Assembly (NCBI GenBank): GCA_021234155.1 | Contig: JAJEKV010000096.1 | Span: 2,603,678 to 2,667,677 of the forward strand | DNA: 64,000 nucleotides | Reading direction: 5' to 3' | Source of the DNA: Isoetes taiwanensis | Lineage: Eukaryota > Streptophyta > Lycopodiopsida > Isoetales > Isoetaceae | Shown here: positions 22,048 through 33,118 of the stretch, piece after piece | Position numbering within the stretch: the stretch's first letter is position 1 | How the letters are laid out: each line of letters begins with the position of its first letter | The notes under the pieces: generated by a model | Told to the model about the DNA's origin: nothing | The model's database searches: none | The model's input: the letters and a program-made list of their open reading frames with translations, nothing else | Made by a program: the position numbers and the translations under genes

Positions 22048-23640
22048 CATTTGGTATCAGAGCAGGAAATTGTTTTGCTTGTTATAGCAATATGTCAAGC
22101 AAGTTTGGAGCTAGTTTGTTGAGTAGTCTTATATAAAGGAGGTACAGGCTTTTACGTCTAGAAAGATGCCATAAAGTACATTTTGGCAGTGGAAGACTTG
22201 TGGGATTTGGTTGATCTCTCTGGAGAAGGTTTTGCTCAAATTGGTACTGAAACAAGTAACACAACAAGGTAAGTTATACGTGGTTGAGCCAACAATCAAA
22301 TTAGCATTGCAACTGCCAGCTCGGGTGGCTACTTTAGGAGAAACTTCTGCAACCATTAGTGTTGGAAAAGCTATGAAAAAATCAAGGAAGCCGAAGGCAT
22401 AATTATCTCAAAGTTAGTGCAACTATTAGATTGAAATTCAAAAACTTATAGCAAGTACCCCTGTATGCATACTTGGAGGGGTAGTAGTTGGAGGGGTTGC
22501 GTTGATGCGCCATTAAGAATATTAAAACACATATAACCCATGAAGGAGCATGGAAGCAAGTGTTATCGCAAAAGCCAACAAAGCCTACGTGCATCATCTC
22601 TATGGCGAACGTGAACCACTACCCTTGCTCTAGGATTGCCAAGTGCCCCCCCACAAAAGGTGCGTAGTGCTCCATGATCTATATTAGTTGAAGAAGGTTA
22701 TAAGTACCAAAAAAACATATTGTGACTTGAATTAGACTCGTAAACATCCGTAGTCCTACCTCCATCCATGTAAACCACGTTCCCGGAAATAGAATGAAGC
22801 ACTAAGAAGAAACTGGACGAAGAAATGGATATTCACATGAATGTAAGAAGGAATAAAACATTAAGAAACAATTATATAACTTGCATATTGTACCCATATT
22901 GTACCCCATAATGCTGGGTACTTTTTGTTCTATGGGATTATAGTAGGCAAGAATTTTTGCTTAAGCATTACGAAAAGAAAACCTCCTCCCAAATCGATTT
23001 GCTTGAGAATGAGTTGAGAAGAATGAGGTTGAGAGATGACATTAATATTTTAGAGTTCTTTGATAGATTTGATAGAGTCATTGCTGACCTAGAGGGTGCT
23101 AGAGCAAACACTTCTGAAAGGAGTCAAGTTCTTGCCATAGCAAGAGTAGCTTGTGAGAATGAACATTGTTTATTAGAAACGTGGCCAAAACCAGAGAAGA
23201 ACTGAAGAAAAACAAAAGAAAGTTGTAAAGGATCAAACGACAAAGGGGCATGTTTCTATCGTCATGAAACTGGCCATTTCAAAGATAATTGTCCAAAACT
23301 GAACACTAATTTTAACTTCTATAGATGTGAGGAAAAGGAGATATGGGTGCTAAATGTCCAACACCAAAGGACTATGGAAGTTATTAAAAGGAGGAGGAAC
23401 CAACATGGGATGTGGTGAAAGGAGACCTATAGATTACATATTGCAAGAGAAAAATATGATGCGAACAATGAAGAAAATACAAATGAAAATGAGGTAAGGA
23501 GTGAATTTGCAACTTATGATAATACTGATCACAATACTTTTGTAGTTGATAGTTGAGCTAAGTGATGGATCTAAAAGAAAAATATAGAAGAACTAGTTAG
23601 GTATTGTGTGGAGCAGGGAGACAATTGACTTCCAATATTC
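22048..23640 (+). pseudogene. Ty1/copia remnant: primer site, gag, zinc knuckle
   Basis: TGGTATCAGAGC at about 22052-22063 is the usual initiator-Met-tRNA primer site. Gag sequence is clear at 22957-23205 (LLENELRRMRLRDD, ADLEGARANTSERSQVLAIA). It is followed by a decayed zinc knuckle (CFYRHETGHFKDNC, second Cys replaced by Arg) and a decayed protease site, FVVDS then stop. The same gag, with its own zinc knuckles, occurs on the minus strand at 25816-27440, so both are one family. Nothing of integrase or RT remains here. Confidence 0.75.
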
Positions 23641-24780
23641 TGTTTTCAATTTAAAATGACAGGGAAAAGTTCACAATCAAGCAAGCTTAGAGTAGAGGAA
23701 GAACGTGGATTGCTAGAAGAGAGAGCAGAAAGAAATAGTGTTGGTGATTGCCAAATGCCGAAGAGGCAGCCAAGCTTTGCGACACCTTTGCTCTTGATTG
23801 CTAGCATTGTATATACAAAATGAATGTAGGAACAATTACCGTCATCAGGATCGGCAGTTCCTGCTGTGCCACAAGAAATAATCCTACAAGAATTTGAAAA
23901 TGTATCCAGAACTTCCACATTTTCCTTAGCCGTTACTGACTAATTACCCCCTTTGAGCATTTCATTTGGCCTTTTCATCGGCGAGCTGGGCTTGCATTAT
24001 TGAAGTTATCCAGTATTGATGGTGGCAGGCTTGTGTGCAGTGAATTTCAGAGACTTATTACTGTGTTTCTAATGCTTATAATTTACTACGAGAAAGCACA
24101 TGAAATCTTATGCAATATGTTATTAGCTTTTACTAAAGAGATGGATTGACAAGAGGATCAAAACTATATGAGTGCCAAAATCGGAGCCAACATAGATTAA
24201 TATAAAAGCAATTTTTTTCTATATGAGATTGGTAGGGGCATCCGATCCATACCCAATTGATATAAATGTTCAAATTGGGGTGCTAAAAACACAAATCGTA
24301 CAAACATTTTGAAGCAAGACATGCTAAGAGGAAAGACAATGACTAATGTTGTATTTGACAAAAAAATCAATGTCTCAAAATAAAACCACTGACCATTAAC
24401 TTTGGCCACTAAACTTACCTAGTTCATTCTCTTGGACAACCTTATTTAAATGCTCCATTGTCGGCGACGTTTAACGTAATTTCATCACTAATTTAATTCT
24501 TTCCCTCGACATCATGCCAAACCAACAGACATTAAATGAGATCTTATTCTTTCCCATTGGACTATGGATGGTGCCCAACTCTGTTATATACTAGCAAAAT
24601 TTTAAGAATCAAGGCATACATGACTTCACAAAGAATGGAAGACCACATGCACATGTCAAAAATAGGGCTATACATATCATCTAGTGTTCTACATTATATA
24701 AACATCGAGCCAAATCCAATAGGAGAGATTATAACACATATTAATCTAATATTCCCCATTAGATGTATTCTAAATATTCC
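23641..24780. other. Intergenic
   Basis: No gene is recognised. Minus-strand frames at 23646-23918 and 24197-24409 have no domain. Confidence 0.35.
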
Positions 24781-25322
24781 TCCTGGGGAGATGCAACCCG
24801 GCAGTAGCCCTCTTGGCTACGTACCCGGCAAGCTACGGTCCGGTCCCAATACTTTTCAACCTACTTTGCAAAGTGTGCACGGGAGGGGCGGATGGAGTGG
24901 ACTACCCAACAACCATGTTCTTATGCCAGCCCAATTCATTGCCATGACTCGGTCTGCATTGACTTCTGGAGACCCCAACCGTCAGTCGATCCCCTATGAG
25001 TCTGAGCCCTGGGTAGGATCTTCCCTTGTTGATGATATTGATGTTGTTGTATATGCTATGTTATGATGTGTTCACCCTTCGAGGTGGACTTATTGATGTA
25101 TTGATGTTATGTGCTCATGTTTGTTCACGCTTCCGCAGCTAGGACGGTCCCAAAGGAAGACGGGCAAATGACCCATCCACTCTCCCCTCACTGGCCCAGT
25201 TCATGGGATTGGTGTCAGGTGGATGGCCCCTGCTAGTTTGGCTATCAGGGGGATGAACTCCGCCTTCGGATACGATGGGAGCATCATAGACGAAGTAGGG
25301 GACGTCACAGTGGTATCAGAGC
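24781..25322 (+). mobile_element. LTR fragment ending at a primer-binding site
   Basis: A more GC-rich stretch than its surroundings, ending GGGGACGTCACAG then TGGTATCAGAGC (25311-25322). This is typical of the 3' end of a plant LTR plus its Met-tRNA primer site. The element's internal part is absent, because LINE sequence follows directly. The 176-codon frame across 24536-25066 spans this LTR and unrelated sequence and is not called as a gene. Confidence 0.5.
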
Positions 25323-25815
25323 ATGATCTTGGTAGACCAAGATCGAGCACTGACCATTCCCTGTTTATCATCAAATCATTTGTAGTGCTTAATAAAGTTC
25401 CAGAGTCAGACCATGCAGGCTTACTTTTGGAATTGAACTTGGTTTTGCAGAAAACAAAACAATCGGATGTTTTTGCGCCTAAACTCAAATTAGACTTTAA
25501 TTTGAGTGCAGATTACAAGAAGAAAGTTAGTAAGCTCCTTGAGGCCGCGAAATGGACTGGTATGCTAGAAAATAATTTAGCTTTGCTTTCTGACATATTG
25601 CTCTGTGCAGCTCGCTCCATTTTTGGATGCACCAAAAAACAAATTTCTGAGCATCCATGCAATGGTTGGTGGGATGAAGAATGTCGTGATGCCGTGCTCA
25701 CCTTCCAAAGAATTGCTATTTTAAACCCAAGTGGTTTAAGAATCTAATTAGATGTAAGAAGCATTTGTTATTTGAAAGAAGACAAGCTATGATAGGTTCT
25801 TTGTTTCAAGCAAAA
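25323..25815 (+). pseudogene. LINE endonuclease end and linker to RT
   Basis: One open frame (about 25300-25747) reads as the C-terminal end of a LINE EEP endonuclease (VPESDHAGLLLELNL, with the SDH box). It continues into the linker before the RT: CNGWWDEECRDAVLTFQ, the WxDEEC motif shared with the 17.9 kb LINE (WFDEDC). The sequence then runs on as PKWFKNLIRCKKHLLFERR into about 25815, where copia sequence begins. The start coincides with ATCTTGGTAGACCAAGAT (25327-25344), a palindrome with 8-bp arms. Confidence 0.75.
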
Positions 25816-27440
25816 CCTGAGTGTACCTGCAGGTTAGTTGTCGTTTGATCCCATTTATGATGCAAAAATCTTTGAATTTTATTGACAAATATTCACCCCC
25901 ACAGTCTGATCTTATGCACTTTAGCTTTTCACATGCTCTCCATTTCTTTAACGAATTGTTTAAAAGCTGCCAAAGCTTGAGATTTTCTAGTAAGACAATA
26001 ACAAATATACTTCTTGCTATAACCATCTATAAATGAGATGAAGTATCTTTTGTTGGTCATGCTTCTAACATTTAGAGGGCCACACAAATCTGTATGAACT
26101 AGCTCACGTATTCTTTTTGCTCTGTACTTTGATTTTTTAAATGATAGTCTATTAAGTTTGCCAAACATGCATCCTTCACAAATGAATCCTTGCTTCTCTA
26201 ATTCTTTGCATTCTATTTTCTTAGCCAGAATTTTTAAATTGTTGTAGTGTCTGTGAGCTGGACGTTTGTGCCACGGTTCGATGTCATGAGTGTTCACACA
26301 ATTAATGCTATTGCACAAAGAACTTCTCATTTCAAACAAGTTTCTACACTTTTTTGCCAGGAACTTCAATTCATTTCCAATAACTATTTTACATGCTTTA
26401 GAGTCAAAATTGACTCTATATCCCAGATCCACCAATTGGCTAACAGATATCAAATTTTTTATCATGTTGGGAACACACAAGACATTTTCTACATCCACTA
26501 TATTTCCTTGCAAATCTGTTAACTGTAGCAGCCCACTCCTTTCAATCAAATGCAATGCTCCATTTCCAACTTATATATTCTTGGAGTGCACTTGTTTGAT
26601 GTCCTTGAGCAGGTCCACAGATTGAACTACTGATCTCTCAGCTCCATTATCAACTATAAGTGTGCAGCATGATATTAGCTCCAACAAAATCGTCAACAAT
26701 AGGGCAAAAATATATTAACTCATTTTCATCTTCGATGTCCTTTCTTTTCCTTTTCTTTAGCTTGAGCAATATGCACACCAGTCTGCCTTCTTCACCCCGA
26801 CCCCTGCTTGCATTATATCTTCCTCCTCTGTTATCTTTCCCATTACCTCTTTCTTTGTCATAGTCCTTGGGGTAGAACATTTAGCTGCCACATGTCCTTT
26901 ACTACCGCAATTGTAGCAGTTATATTCATTCTTTAATTTAGGTCAATCCCTTTTGAAGTGTTCTGCCTCATGGCAATAATAGCAGTTTCCTTTGCTTCTC
27001 TTGCCAATAAATAGTACTTCAGTAGTGTCAATTTCCTTGAGCATCTCCTTCTGCTCATGCTCAGTCCTCAGTACATTTTTCGCCTCTTCCCTTGTCTTAC
27101 TCATATTCCTTATGAATAGAGCTAGCTGGTCATTTTCACTAACAGACCTTAAAATCAGAACTTGGCTCCTCTCAGATATGTGAACTCCTGCTCCAGCCAA
27201 ATCAGCTACGATGTTGTCAAAATTATAGAAGAAGTCTGACACATCTCCATCTTCTTGTAACCTTAGCCCTCTTAATTCGTTTTCTAACATATCTATTCGA
27301 GAACTTGTTTTCTCTTCGTAATGCTTTAGCAGAAATGACCATGATCAAACATTCAACAGATAAGTCAATGGACCGATAGGGAAGATCTAATGGAGCCAAG
27401 CCCAAACTAAATTTTTCGTTTTCCTTTTTCTTCCACATAG
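25816..27440 (-). pseudogene. Ty1/copia gag, protease and integrase, truncated
   Basis: Order on the minus strand: gag at 26943-27440 (LENELRGLRLQEDGDVSDFF, VHISERSQVL), zinc knuckles CYYCHEAEHFKRD and CYNCGSKGHVAAKC near 26880-26990, and a degenerate protease site (LIVDNGAERS, Asn for the usual Ser) near 26640-26670. The pre-integrase and integrase zinc finger follow at 26150-26555 (PWHKRPAHRHYNNL, GFICEGCMFGK), then core Asp residues in LVHTDLCGPL and IRSDCGGEY. FIDGYSK has Gly where FIDDYS is usual. RT and RNase H are missing; LINE sequence abuts at about 25815. Confidence 0.85.
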
Positions 27441-27936
27441 AATATCAACAATTTTTTTTTAACATTCACCTTCCATGCAATTCTCATTTATATTTGATGT
27501 TCCATGGCTTATTAATCTATTTGAACGTGAATTAACTCTCTTTTAGGCCTGGTAGTCTCATAGATACGAGAACGTTCATTTCCTTTTATTTCATTATCTC
27601 TCATGTCTGACCTCTATGCCACCCAACATTTACAAGCAATTGCAATTTTTGAAGATTATGGATGAATGCATACCTAGTGATACCCACCAACATCGTTGTG
27701 CTTTGTATACACAATATATACTCAAAATATTACATGTTATTATAGTACTACTAGTGTGTGATATTACATATAGACTATTATATAAAGCTCAAATGACACT
27801 TCCTGCATTGCTACTCAGGATCTAGAGTAAACAATGATACATGGAAACATCTTCAGTTGTTCAAGCTTCAACTTATTTACTTTCTACCATAGGCTGGTAG
27901 AGGTGAGACCAAGGCCTCTACACGGTGAGGGTAAGA
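27441..27936. other. Intergenic
   Basis: AT-rich with no recognised gene. The frame at 27616-27825 has no domain. The part just before 27937 is the 3' flank of the proline-rich protein gene. Confidence 0.4.
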
Positions 27937-28386
27937 TTACCCTGAGGCTGATAGTGCAGGTGAAGGTGAAGGGCCCCTTAAGGGTGCAGGCGAGGGACCC
28001 CCTATAGGTGAAGGGGAGGGTTCTTTAGAGGGTGAGGGAGAGGGAGATGGTGAGGACGTGGGAGTAAAGGGCGGGGGTGGCAGTGGAGGTGGCGGCGGCG
28101 ATGATGATGGTGGTGGAGGTGGCGGCGATGACAATGGCGGTGGAGATGGCGGTGATGGTAGAGGTGGCGATGGGGGTGGAGGACAAAACTTGGATTTAGT
28201 ATCATATTTGCCAGATTTTTCACAAGATTTGAAGATATATGGAGGAGGAGGAGGAGGTGGCCTGCGTGGAGATGGAGGACAAAAGATGGGCTTATAAGTT
28301 AATTTATCACAAATCTTAGAGATATCTGCAAGAGAATGATGAACGAGGAACAAAAGTGGAAAGGAGATAAATAGAACCTTCTCCAT
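27937..28386 (-). CDS. Secreted proline-rich (extensin-like) protein
   Basis: 149 residues from the ATG at 28384-28386, which sits in a good plant start context (GTCGCCATGGAG). Residues 1-21 (MEKVLFISFPLLFLVHHSLA) form a signal peptide. A short Cys-bearing part follows (ISKICDKLTY, IFCPP, KSCEKSGKY, SKFCPPPP), with four Cys. The remainder is dominated by Pro and Ser (PPPPPP, SPPPPP, then SPSPSPSPSKEPSPSP). Such proteins are exported to the cell wall and usually hydroxylated and glycosylated. The alternating SPSP tail is typical of arabinogalactan-type glycosylation. The frame could be opened further upstream, but only by including the promoter. The call is by composition, not by a defined family. 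The Gly-rich frame on the other strand (28058-28297) is its shadow. Confidence 0.7.
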   Translation of the reverse strand: MEKVLFISFPLLFLVHHSLADISKICDKLTYKPIFCPPSPRRPPPPPPPYIFKSCEKSGKYDTKSKFCPPPPSPPLPSPPSPPPLSSPPPPPPSSSPPPPPLPPPPFTPTSSPSPSPSPSKEPSPSPIGGPSPAPLRGPSPSPALSASG

Positions 28387-28492
28387 GGCGACGCTTGCAT
28401 GCCATACATATTGGGCTCCATCATTTATATTAAGGGAAAGGCCACCAAAGTCTAGTAGTTTGGTTGAACATTTGGGCAACTGAATATAGCAT

Positions 28493-28499
28493 CTTTATA
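28493..28499 (-). promoter_or_regulatory. Candidate TATA box for the proline-rich protein gene
   Basis: TATAAAG on the minus strand, about 107 bp upstream of the ATG, leaving room for a ~75 nt 5' UTR. Nothing else upstream to about 28740 looks like a gene. Confidence 0.35.
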
Positions 28500-28920
28500 G
28501 TTTCTAGATTATAGTAATAAATTTAAGACCTAGTTGCACCATGGGTCACTTTCCGAACACTTGGGCATGCTCGTTTTCTTTGGAAGTTTAGATTTAGATT
28601 GACTCAGCAAGATTACGACCTTAGACACTTTGTTATAATTAATGCATGTGTATTGCATGCCAATCCCATCCATAGCACAATAATTGAAGTCAATATATAT
28701 ACATGTCCACTTATTCAATATAGAAGCAAATATTGTCACATTTAACTGATTACTCTTATTTGTTGTGGGGAATAGGAATCCAATAGTATTACCCCAAAAT
28801 GTGATAAAGATACTTGCAAAGAATACAGAAAACTATCTTTAGGCTTGACATTCATCACAACAGCAGTATACAATATTTAGGAAAGGAATGAGAGGGAGTG
28901 ACCATAGGAATAACGTTGAT
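28500..28920. other. Intergenic, upstream of the proline-rich protein gene
   Basis: No gene is seen. The presumed promoter of the minus-strand gene lies at the left edge, and the MITE begins at 28921. Confidence 0.4.
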
Positions 28921-29202
28921 GGATCAAAGCATGGAGGTGGGGGACACTTTTGTTGTCAGTGCCACATGGTGCTTAGTGGGTGCTTTCTGGGGCTATTTTC
29001 TTTGTATTTTTTTAAAATATTTTTCTTTTATTCTTTTGATATTTTTCCCTAAAACGCATTCATATTATGCCTTGGAATACAAAATTTTAGTTTCGTCGAA
29101 GCTATAGAAAAAAAGATAAAAATAAAATAAGGTTTTCAGCATTAAGTGCTTAGGGGGTGCTTGGCTGGCGCAAAAATGCCCCCCAGCTCCATGCTTTGAC
29201 CC
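28921..29202. mobile_element. MITE with ~60-70 bp inverted repeats, copy 1
   Basis: The left end GGATCAAAGCATGGAGGTGG, then GGACACTTTTG and GTGCTTAGTGGGTGCTT, mirrors the right end: CTTAGGGGGTGCTTGG, AATGCCCCCCAGC and TCCATGCTTTGACC. The centre is AT-rich and non-coding. A related element lies at 32311-32575. No TSD could be settled for this copy. The small frames 28898-29107 and 29065-29256 fall across it and are not genes. Confidence 0.7.
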
Positions 29203-31240
29203 TGAGCTACCCCATAACAAACTATATGTAGTTAAGAGTGAGGACAGTGGTGACAACTTCTCATTGAGATTTAAAAAAAAAAAAAAAAAAAAAAAAGCCT
29301 TTTAAAATCTGTTCAACAGACTTTTACCTTCCATGGACTTTTGCAAAGACCACTTCTGGCCAATATGCAGCCTTAAGCCAAAACAGGTGTAAATTTTGAC
29401 TTAAGCCTTAAAAATGGTTAAACATTTATCAAAAGAAATTACCAGATTCTCTTCAGAAATAATGATTTCCTCTTTGTCAATTCAATTAATGTTCTTGTTC
29501 AGTACATCATATTAACCCTTAAAAGAATTCAGCATTGACTAAAAAATGACATAAGATTGAAAATGAAGTATAGAATTTCCCTTGTCTTTTAGATCAACAC
29601 CATATAGCTCAACAGCCTTGTCCAAAATGTGACCTCAAAGTCATCATGTCATGTAGCTTCTCCAACTTGAATGAATGGGAAACATACACAGGAGCAAGAA
29701 ATCCCGTTACCTGCAGTGAAACCAGAGGACAGTTAGCCTAAGAAGGGTAAGAGCCTAAGTCACTAGCAGGTAAGCTACAGATTCCTTGGGCTTATCGCCC
29801 TTCACCTTGTATGTTAACACAAACACAATAGACGAACAATTTATCAAGCAGAGAATGTGTAAAGTACTCTGCCCTAAAAGATAAGGATTCATTAAATTAG
29901 CATGCATGCTAAGAAGTTAAATTAAACGATCACGATGAACATCCTCTTAGGCAATTTGTTCCAGTCATGAACATCCTTCTCGGCAAGGTCCCTCCTAAAG
30001 TTACGCCCTGCAGCAGCCTATGCAGATATAATACATTCTCAAAAACATGAAATAAGTTGACAAGATTCTATTGTAACATATGGTTAAGTCTGCATGTGGA
30101 CCATCTATATAACATCACGTCTACTTGCCCAAAGGGGTTTGTCAATCATATTACTATGGGTATAGCCTCAGCCATCCTATTCATCACAGAAACCTCATAA
30201 GACTTGTAAGAGGCGCCATATTGAAGCAACTTCTCAAGTCATCTGCATAAGGGTTTGTCTTCATGCCACCAACCTGAAGAATGCATGTCAGGCTGCTGTT
30301 ATTTACAGCAGTAGCAGCAGTTCTGTGCACTGTAGTTCTTTCCAAGTAAACATTCTTTCAAACTTCTGTTAGAACATCTCACTTTAGTTCACGAGTAATA
30401 AATAGGTAACCAGAAATCAGAGATCAGTGGCTATTAGCTTTGATCCATGCATCACCCCAAGAAGCATATCCTAAGATCTATTGAATGACAACAAATTCTC
30501 TTAATTTTCTGTATAACTTGATGAAAGCATATGCTAAATCCTTCATCATTTATCTGCTGCTAAATATCAGAATCTTTATGGCATCCACTTTCAAGCTAAC
30601 CACATGTATCTCAAAGGATTCTGCTTATTTAAATGCGCCTGGATAATGCAGCCCATCGCCAAATCTGCAGTTTATATTCCAAACAAAAATAGAAAATGCA
30701 CACATTTTCCACGTAGCTTAATATTTCTGTTAGATTTGTCATAACCACTATAGAGTGATAGAATATACTGCAAATGCCAATTAGGTATTTGGGCTAGCCC
30801 CTAAACTAAAGATCCGTAAACTTATTCATGTTATAACATGTGTAGACTGTTACAATTTTCAGCTTATATTTGTTCATTATTTTGTAGACAGTATCAGATT
30901 CTATATTTCACATCTGGCACATAAGTTCACAAGAGCATTAAATCAAGAAATGTAACCTGTTGTGCTCGATTTTGAGGAAGTATTCCAGCATCTGCTTCTT
31001 GTTGCCTTTGTTATTGCCAAGAGATTCGTCTTCACATTTTCTTGATTCAGATTTTGATCTACTCTATTGCCTTGTTCGGATTCTTGTGCAATGCATCTAT
31101 TGGAATTTCCTCCACGTTTCTCTTTCGTTGTGCCCTGCATTGCATTGTAGTTTGTGCACCGCATTGTTTTGCTTCTGCATGTTTCCTTCCGGATATGATC
31201 AGATTGCAAACTACTAAAAATAGACTTGCCTCAAGCTAAA
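29203..31240. other. Intergenic, unassigned
   Basis: Contains an A run of about 26 at 29271-29297. No gene is recognised. A minus-strand open frame at 30943-31209 (hydrophilic, rich in Thr, Asn, Lys and Arg) lies just downstream of a primer-site-like sequence and could be the start of a decayed retroelement gag. Confidence 0.3.
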
Positions 31241-31241
31241 T

Positions 31242-31257
31242 CCAGGCTCAGATACCA
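31242..31257 (-). other. Primer-binding-site-like sequence
   Basis: The minus strand reads TGGTATCTGAGCCTGG, one mismatch from the common TGGTATCAGAGC primer site. Upstream on that strand (to about 31560) is a plausible but unverified LTR, downstream a short gag-like open frame. Confidence 0.35.
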
Positions 31258-32310
31258 GCATATATATCCTTGCATTCTATTTCTTTCACCCTAAAAGCAT
31301 TTTGGGTGTAGCCCTTCTAGCCGCCAGCGCTTATTTTTATGGATCTCAGTTGAGCAAGGCAACTTTACCCTAACGGATTTCTCATCCAAGTAGCCCGCCT
31401 GCATGGCTGCAACAACCATCTCGGAGGTTAACTTCGAGCCATCTTCTATTTTTCCCAGTCTGTGATACAGGAAACCCTAAAGTTTGGTCTCTTCCATTTT
31501 CGTCTAGGTTTTGCCAAATAAAACAATTTGGGATGAAACATTTTGCCTTTAGTATTTCCCATTATTTCCACAGTTGAAGGTCAAAGCATGTGTATAAATT
31601 CCATGGCTTCCACATGTTGCATAACATGCAACTTTTGATGGCTCATAGTAGGGCTTGTGTCTATGCACTTTCACACTTGTGCACACTTCTCCATTCATAA
31701 TTGCTTTACAACTTTGCCTGCATGTAGTGTAAATGAATTCCATCGTAACATGCTCATACCATAGGTGAATGCCAACGCCAATACCGTAGGTGAATGCCAA
31801 TGACATGTCCCACCATTGTTACCAAATTGCTATGTCTCAAATTATCCATAGTACTGTGTAGTGTCACATATATGCCATAGAACCATTGGTCTTTACCTTT
31901 GTTCAAGCAACCTGCAGTAGATAGCTACATAGCTACAGACAGAGCAATAATTCCTTCCTTAGAGTCCTGATGCATTAGAGCCATCATTACTTATAAAAAA
32001 AAAAAAAAAAAAGCTTGCCCGTTCGATTTTTCGAGGAGATTCTAATGAGAAAATGTTGCAACGACCTTGAGGATGTCTCGAAGACCGAAGATAAAAAGAT
32101 GGCGAAGCCGAATACAATATGTAGCAGAACTTAAAAAAGGGCAGAACACAGGGAAAGTACCCATTAATCGTTAGGAAAAAATAAAAGAGGAATGTGCACC
32201 GCGAGCGAGCGACCACCCAAAAAAGAAAATAAACTTAGCAAGTCATAAGCATCCATGGGACATTGGTATCAACAAAAATATACATAGGAAAAAAGCATCA
32301 CCAATAGATG
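31258..32310. other. Intergenic
   Basis: No gene is seen. There is an A run at 31995-32012. Open frames at 31549-31806 and 31959-32216 have no domain. Confidence 0.35.
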
Positions 32311-32575
32311 GGTCAAAGCACAGATATGGGGTGCATTTATGTGCCAGACAAGCACCCATCAAGCATCCAGCACTGGAAAAGTTATTTTTATCCCCCTTTT
32401 TTATTCTGTTAAGCTTGAATTTTGTATTACAAGGCAAAATATCAATATGTTTCGTATCAAAAAAAATAAAATAAAAAATATTCTTAGATAATACAAAGAA
32501 AAGCCCTTAGGAAGCACCCCCTAAGCACTACGTGTCCCTAACACAAGACGTGTCCCCCACCTCAATGCTTTGACC
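32311..32575. mobile_element. MITE with inverted repeats, copy 2
   Basis: The left end GGTCAAAGCACAGATATGGG, then GTGCCAGACAAGCACCC, mirrors the right end (GGAAGCACCCCCTAAGCAC, GTGTCCCCCACC, TCAATGCTTTGACC). It shares its terminal sequences with 28921-29202. The flanks TAGATGG and TAGGTGG may be a diverged ~7 bp TSD. It sits inside a small minisatellite. Confidence 0.7.
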
Positions 32576-32691
32576 TAGGTGGAAAGGAGAAAATAGCATT
32601 ACCCCAACAAGTGGAAAATAAATAGCATCAACCAATGGTGGAAAAGAAATAGCATCATTCAATGGGTAAAAAAATAATAGGATCACCCAGA
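32576..32691 (+). repeat. ~27 bp minisatellite, 4 units
   Basis: Units of the form GTGGAAAAGAAATAGCATCA plus CCAATG. A further unit (GGAAAAAAGCATCACCAATA) lies on the other side of the MITE at about 32288, so the MITE split the array. Confidence 0.65.
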
Positions 32692-33118
32692 CTCCAACAG
32701 TATTGATGAGTTCTCTGCTCTAATTGGTCCTCCATCTATAGCAATTGAGGATACAACATTAATGATTGCTCCATTAGAAGGTGAAATCCTCATTATCTTA
32801 AGAAGTATAGCTCATGGGAACAGTTCAGGGCCAGATGGCATTCCCCCTGAGCTATATGACACCTTTTGAGAGCTCACGAAGCAGGACCTAGTGACTTCAT
32901 TCAAGGGGTCTAGGAAGCCACCAAACTTCATCCAGCTATCAATGCAGGCCTCATTGCTCTGGTACCTAAGGTAGAAGCTCCTTTTGCCTTCCCAAATTGG
33001 AGACCAATATCGCTAACCAACACTTCTTATAAAATTCTAGCCAAGCTTTTGTCTACCAAGCTGAAAGGGATATTGCAAAACAAAAATAATCCGGTATAGT
33101 CAGCCTTCCTTCCTTCTA
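32692..33118 (+). pseudogene. LINE RT N-terminal part, broken
   Basis: Plus-strand LINE RT finger region. SSGPDGIPPELY near 32830-32860 is the PGPDG motif. A frame change follows, then LIALVPKVEAPFAFPNWRP with ISLTNTSYKILAKLLSTKL near 32950-33065, the conserved WRPISL..YKI..K motif. Stops lie near 32867 and 33100. The catalytic YADD part is absent. Confidence 0.8.

Noticed and set aside
24536-25066. 176-codon plus-strand frame
   Set aside because: It runs across unrelated sequence and an LTR, and shows no domain.
28058-28297. Glycine-rich protein on the plus strand
   Set aside because: It is the exact antisense of the Pro-rich repeats of the gene at 27937-28386 and has no signal peptide.
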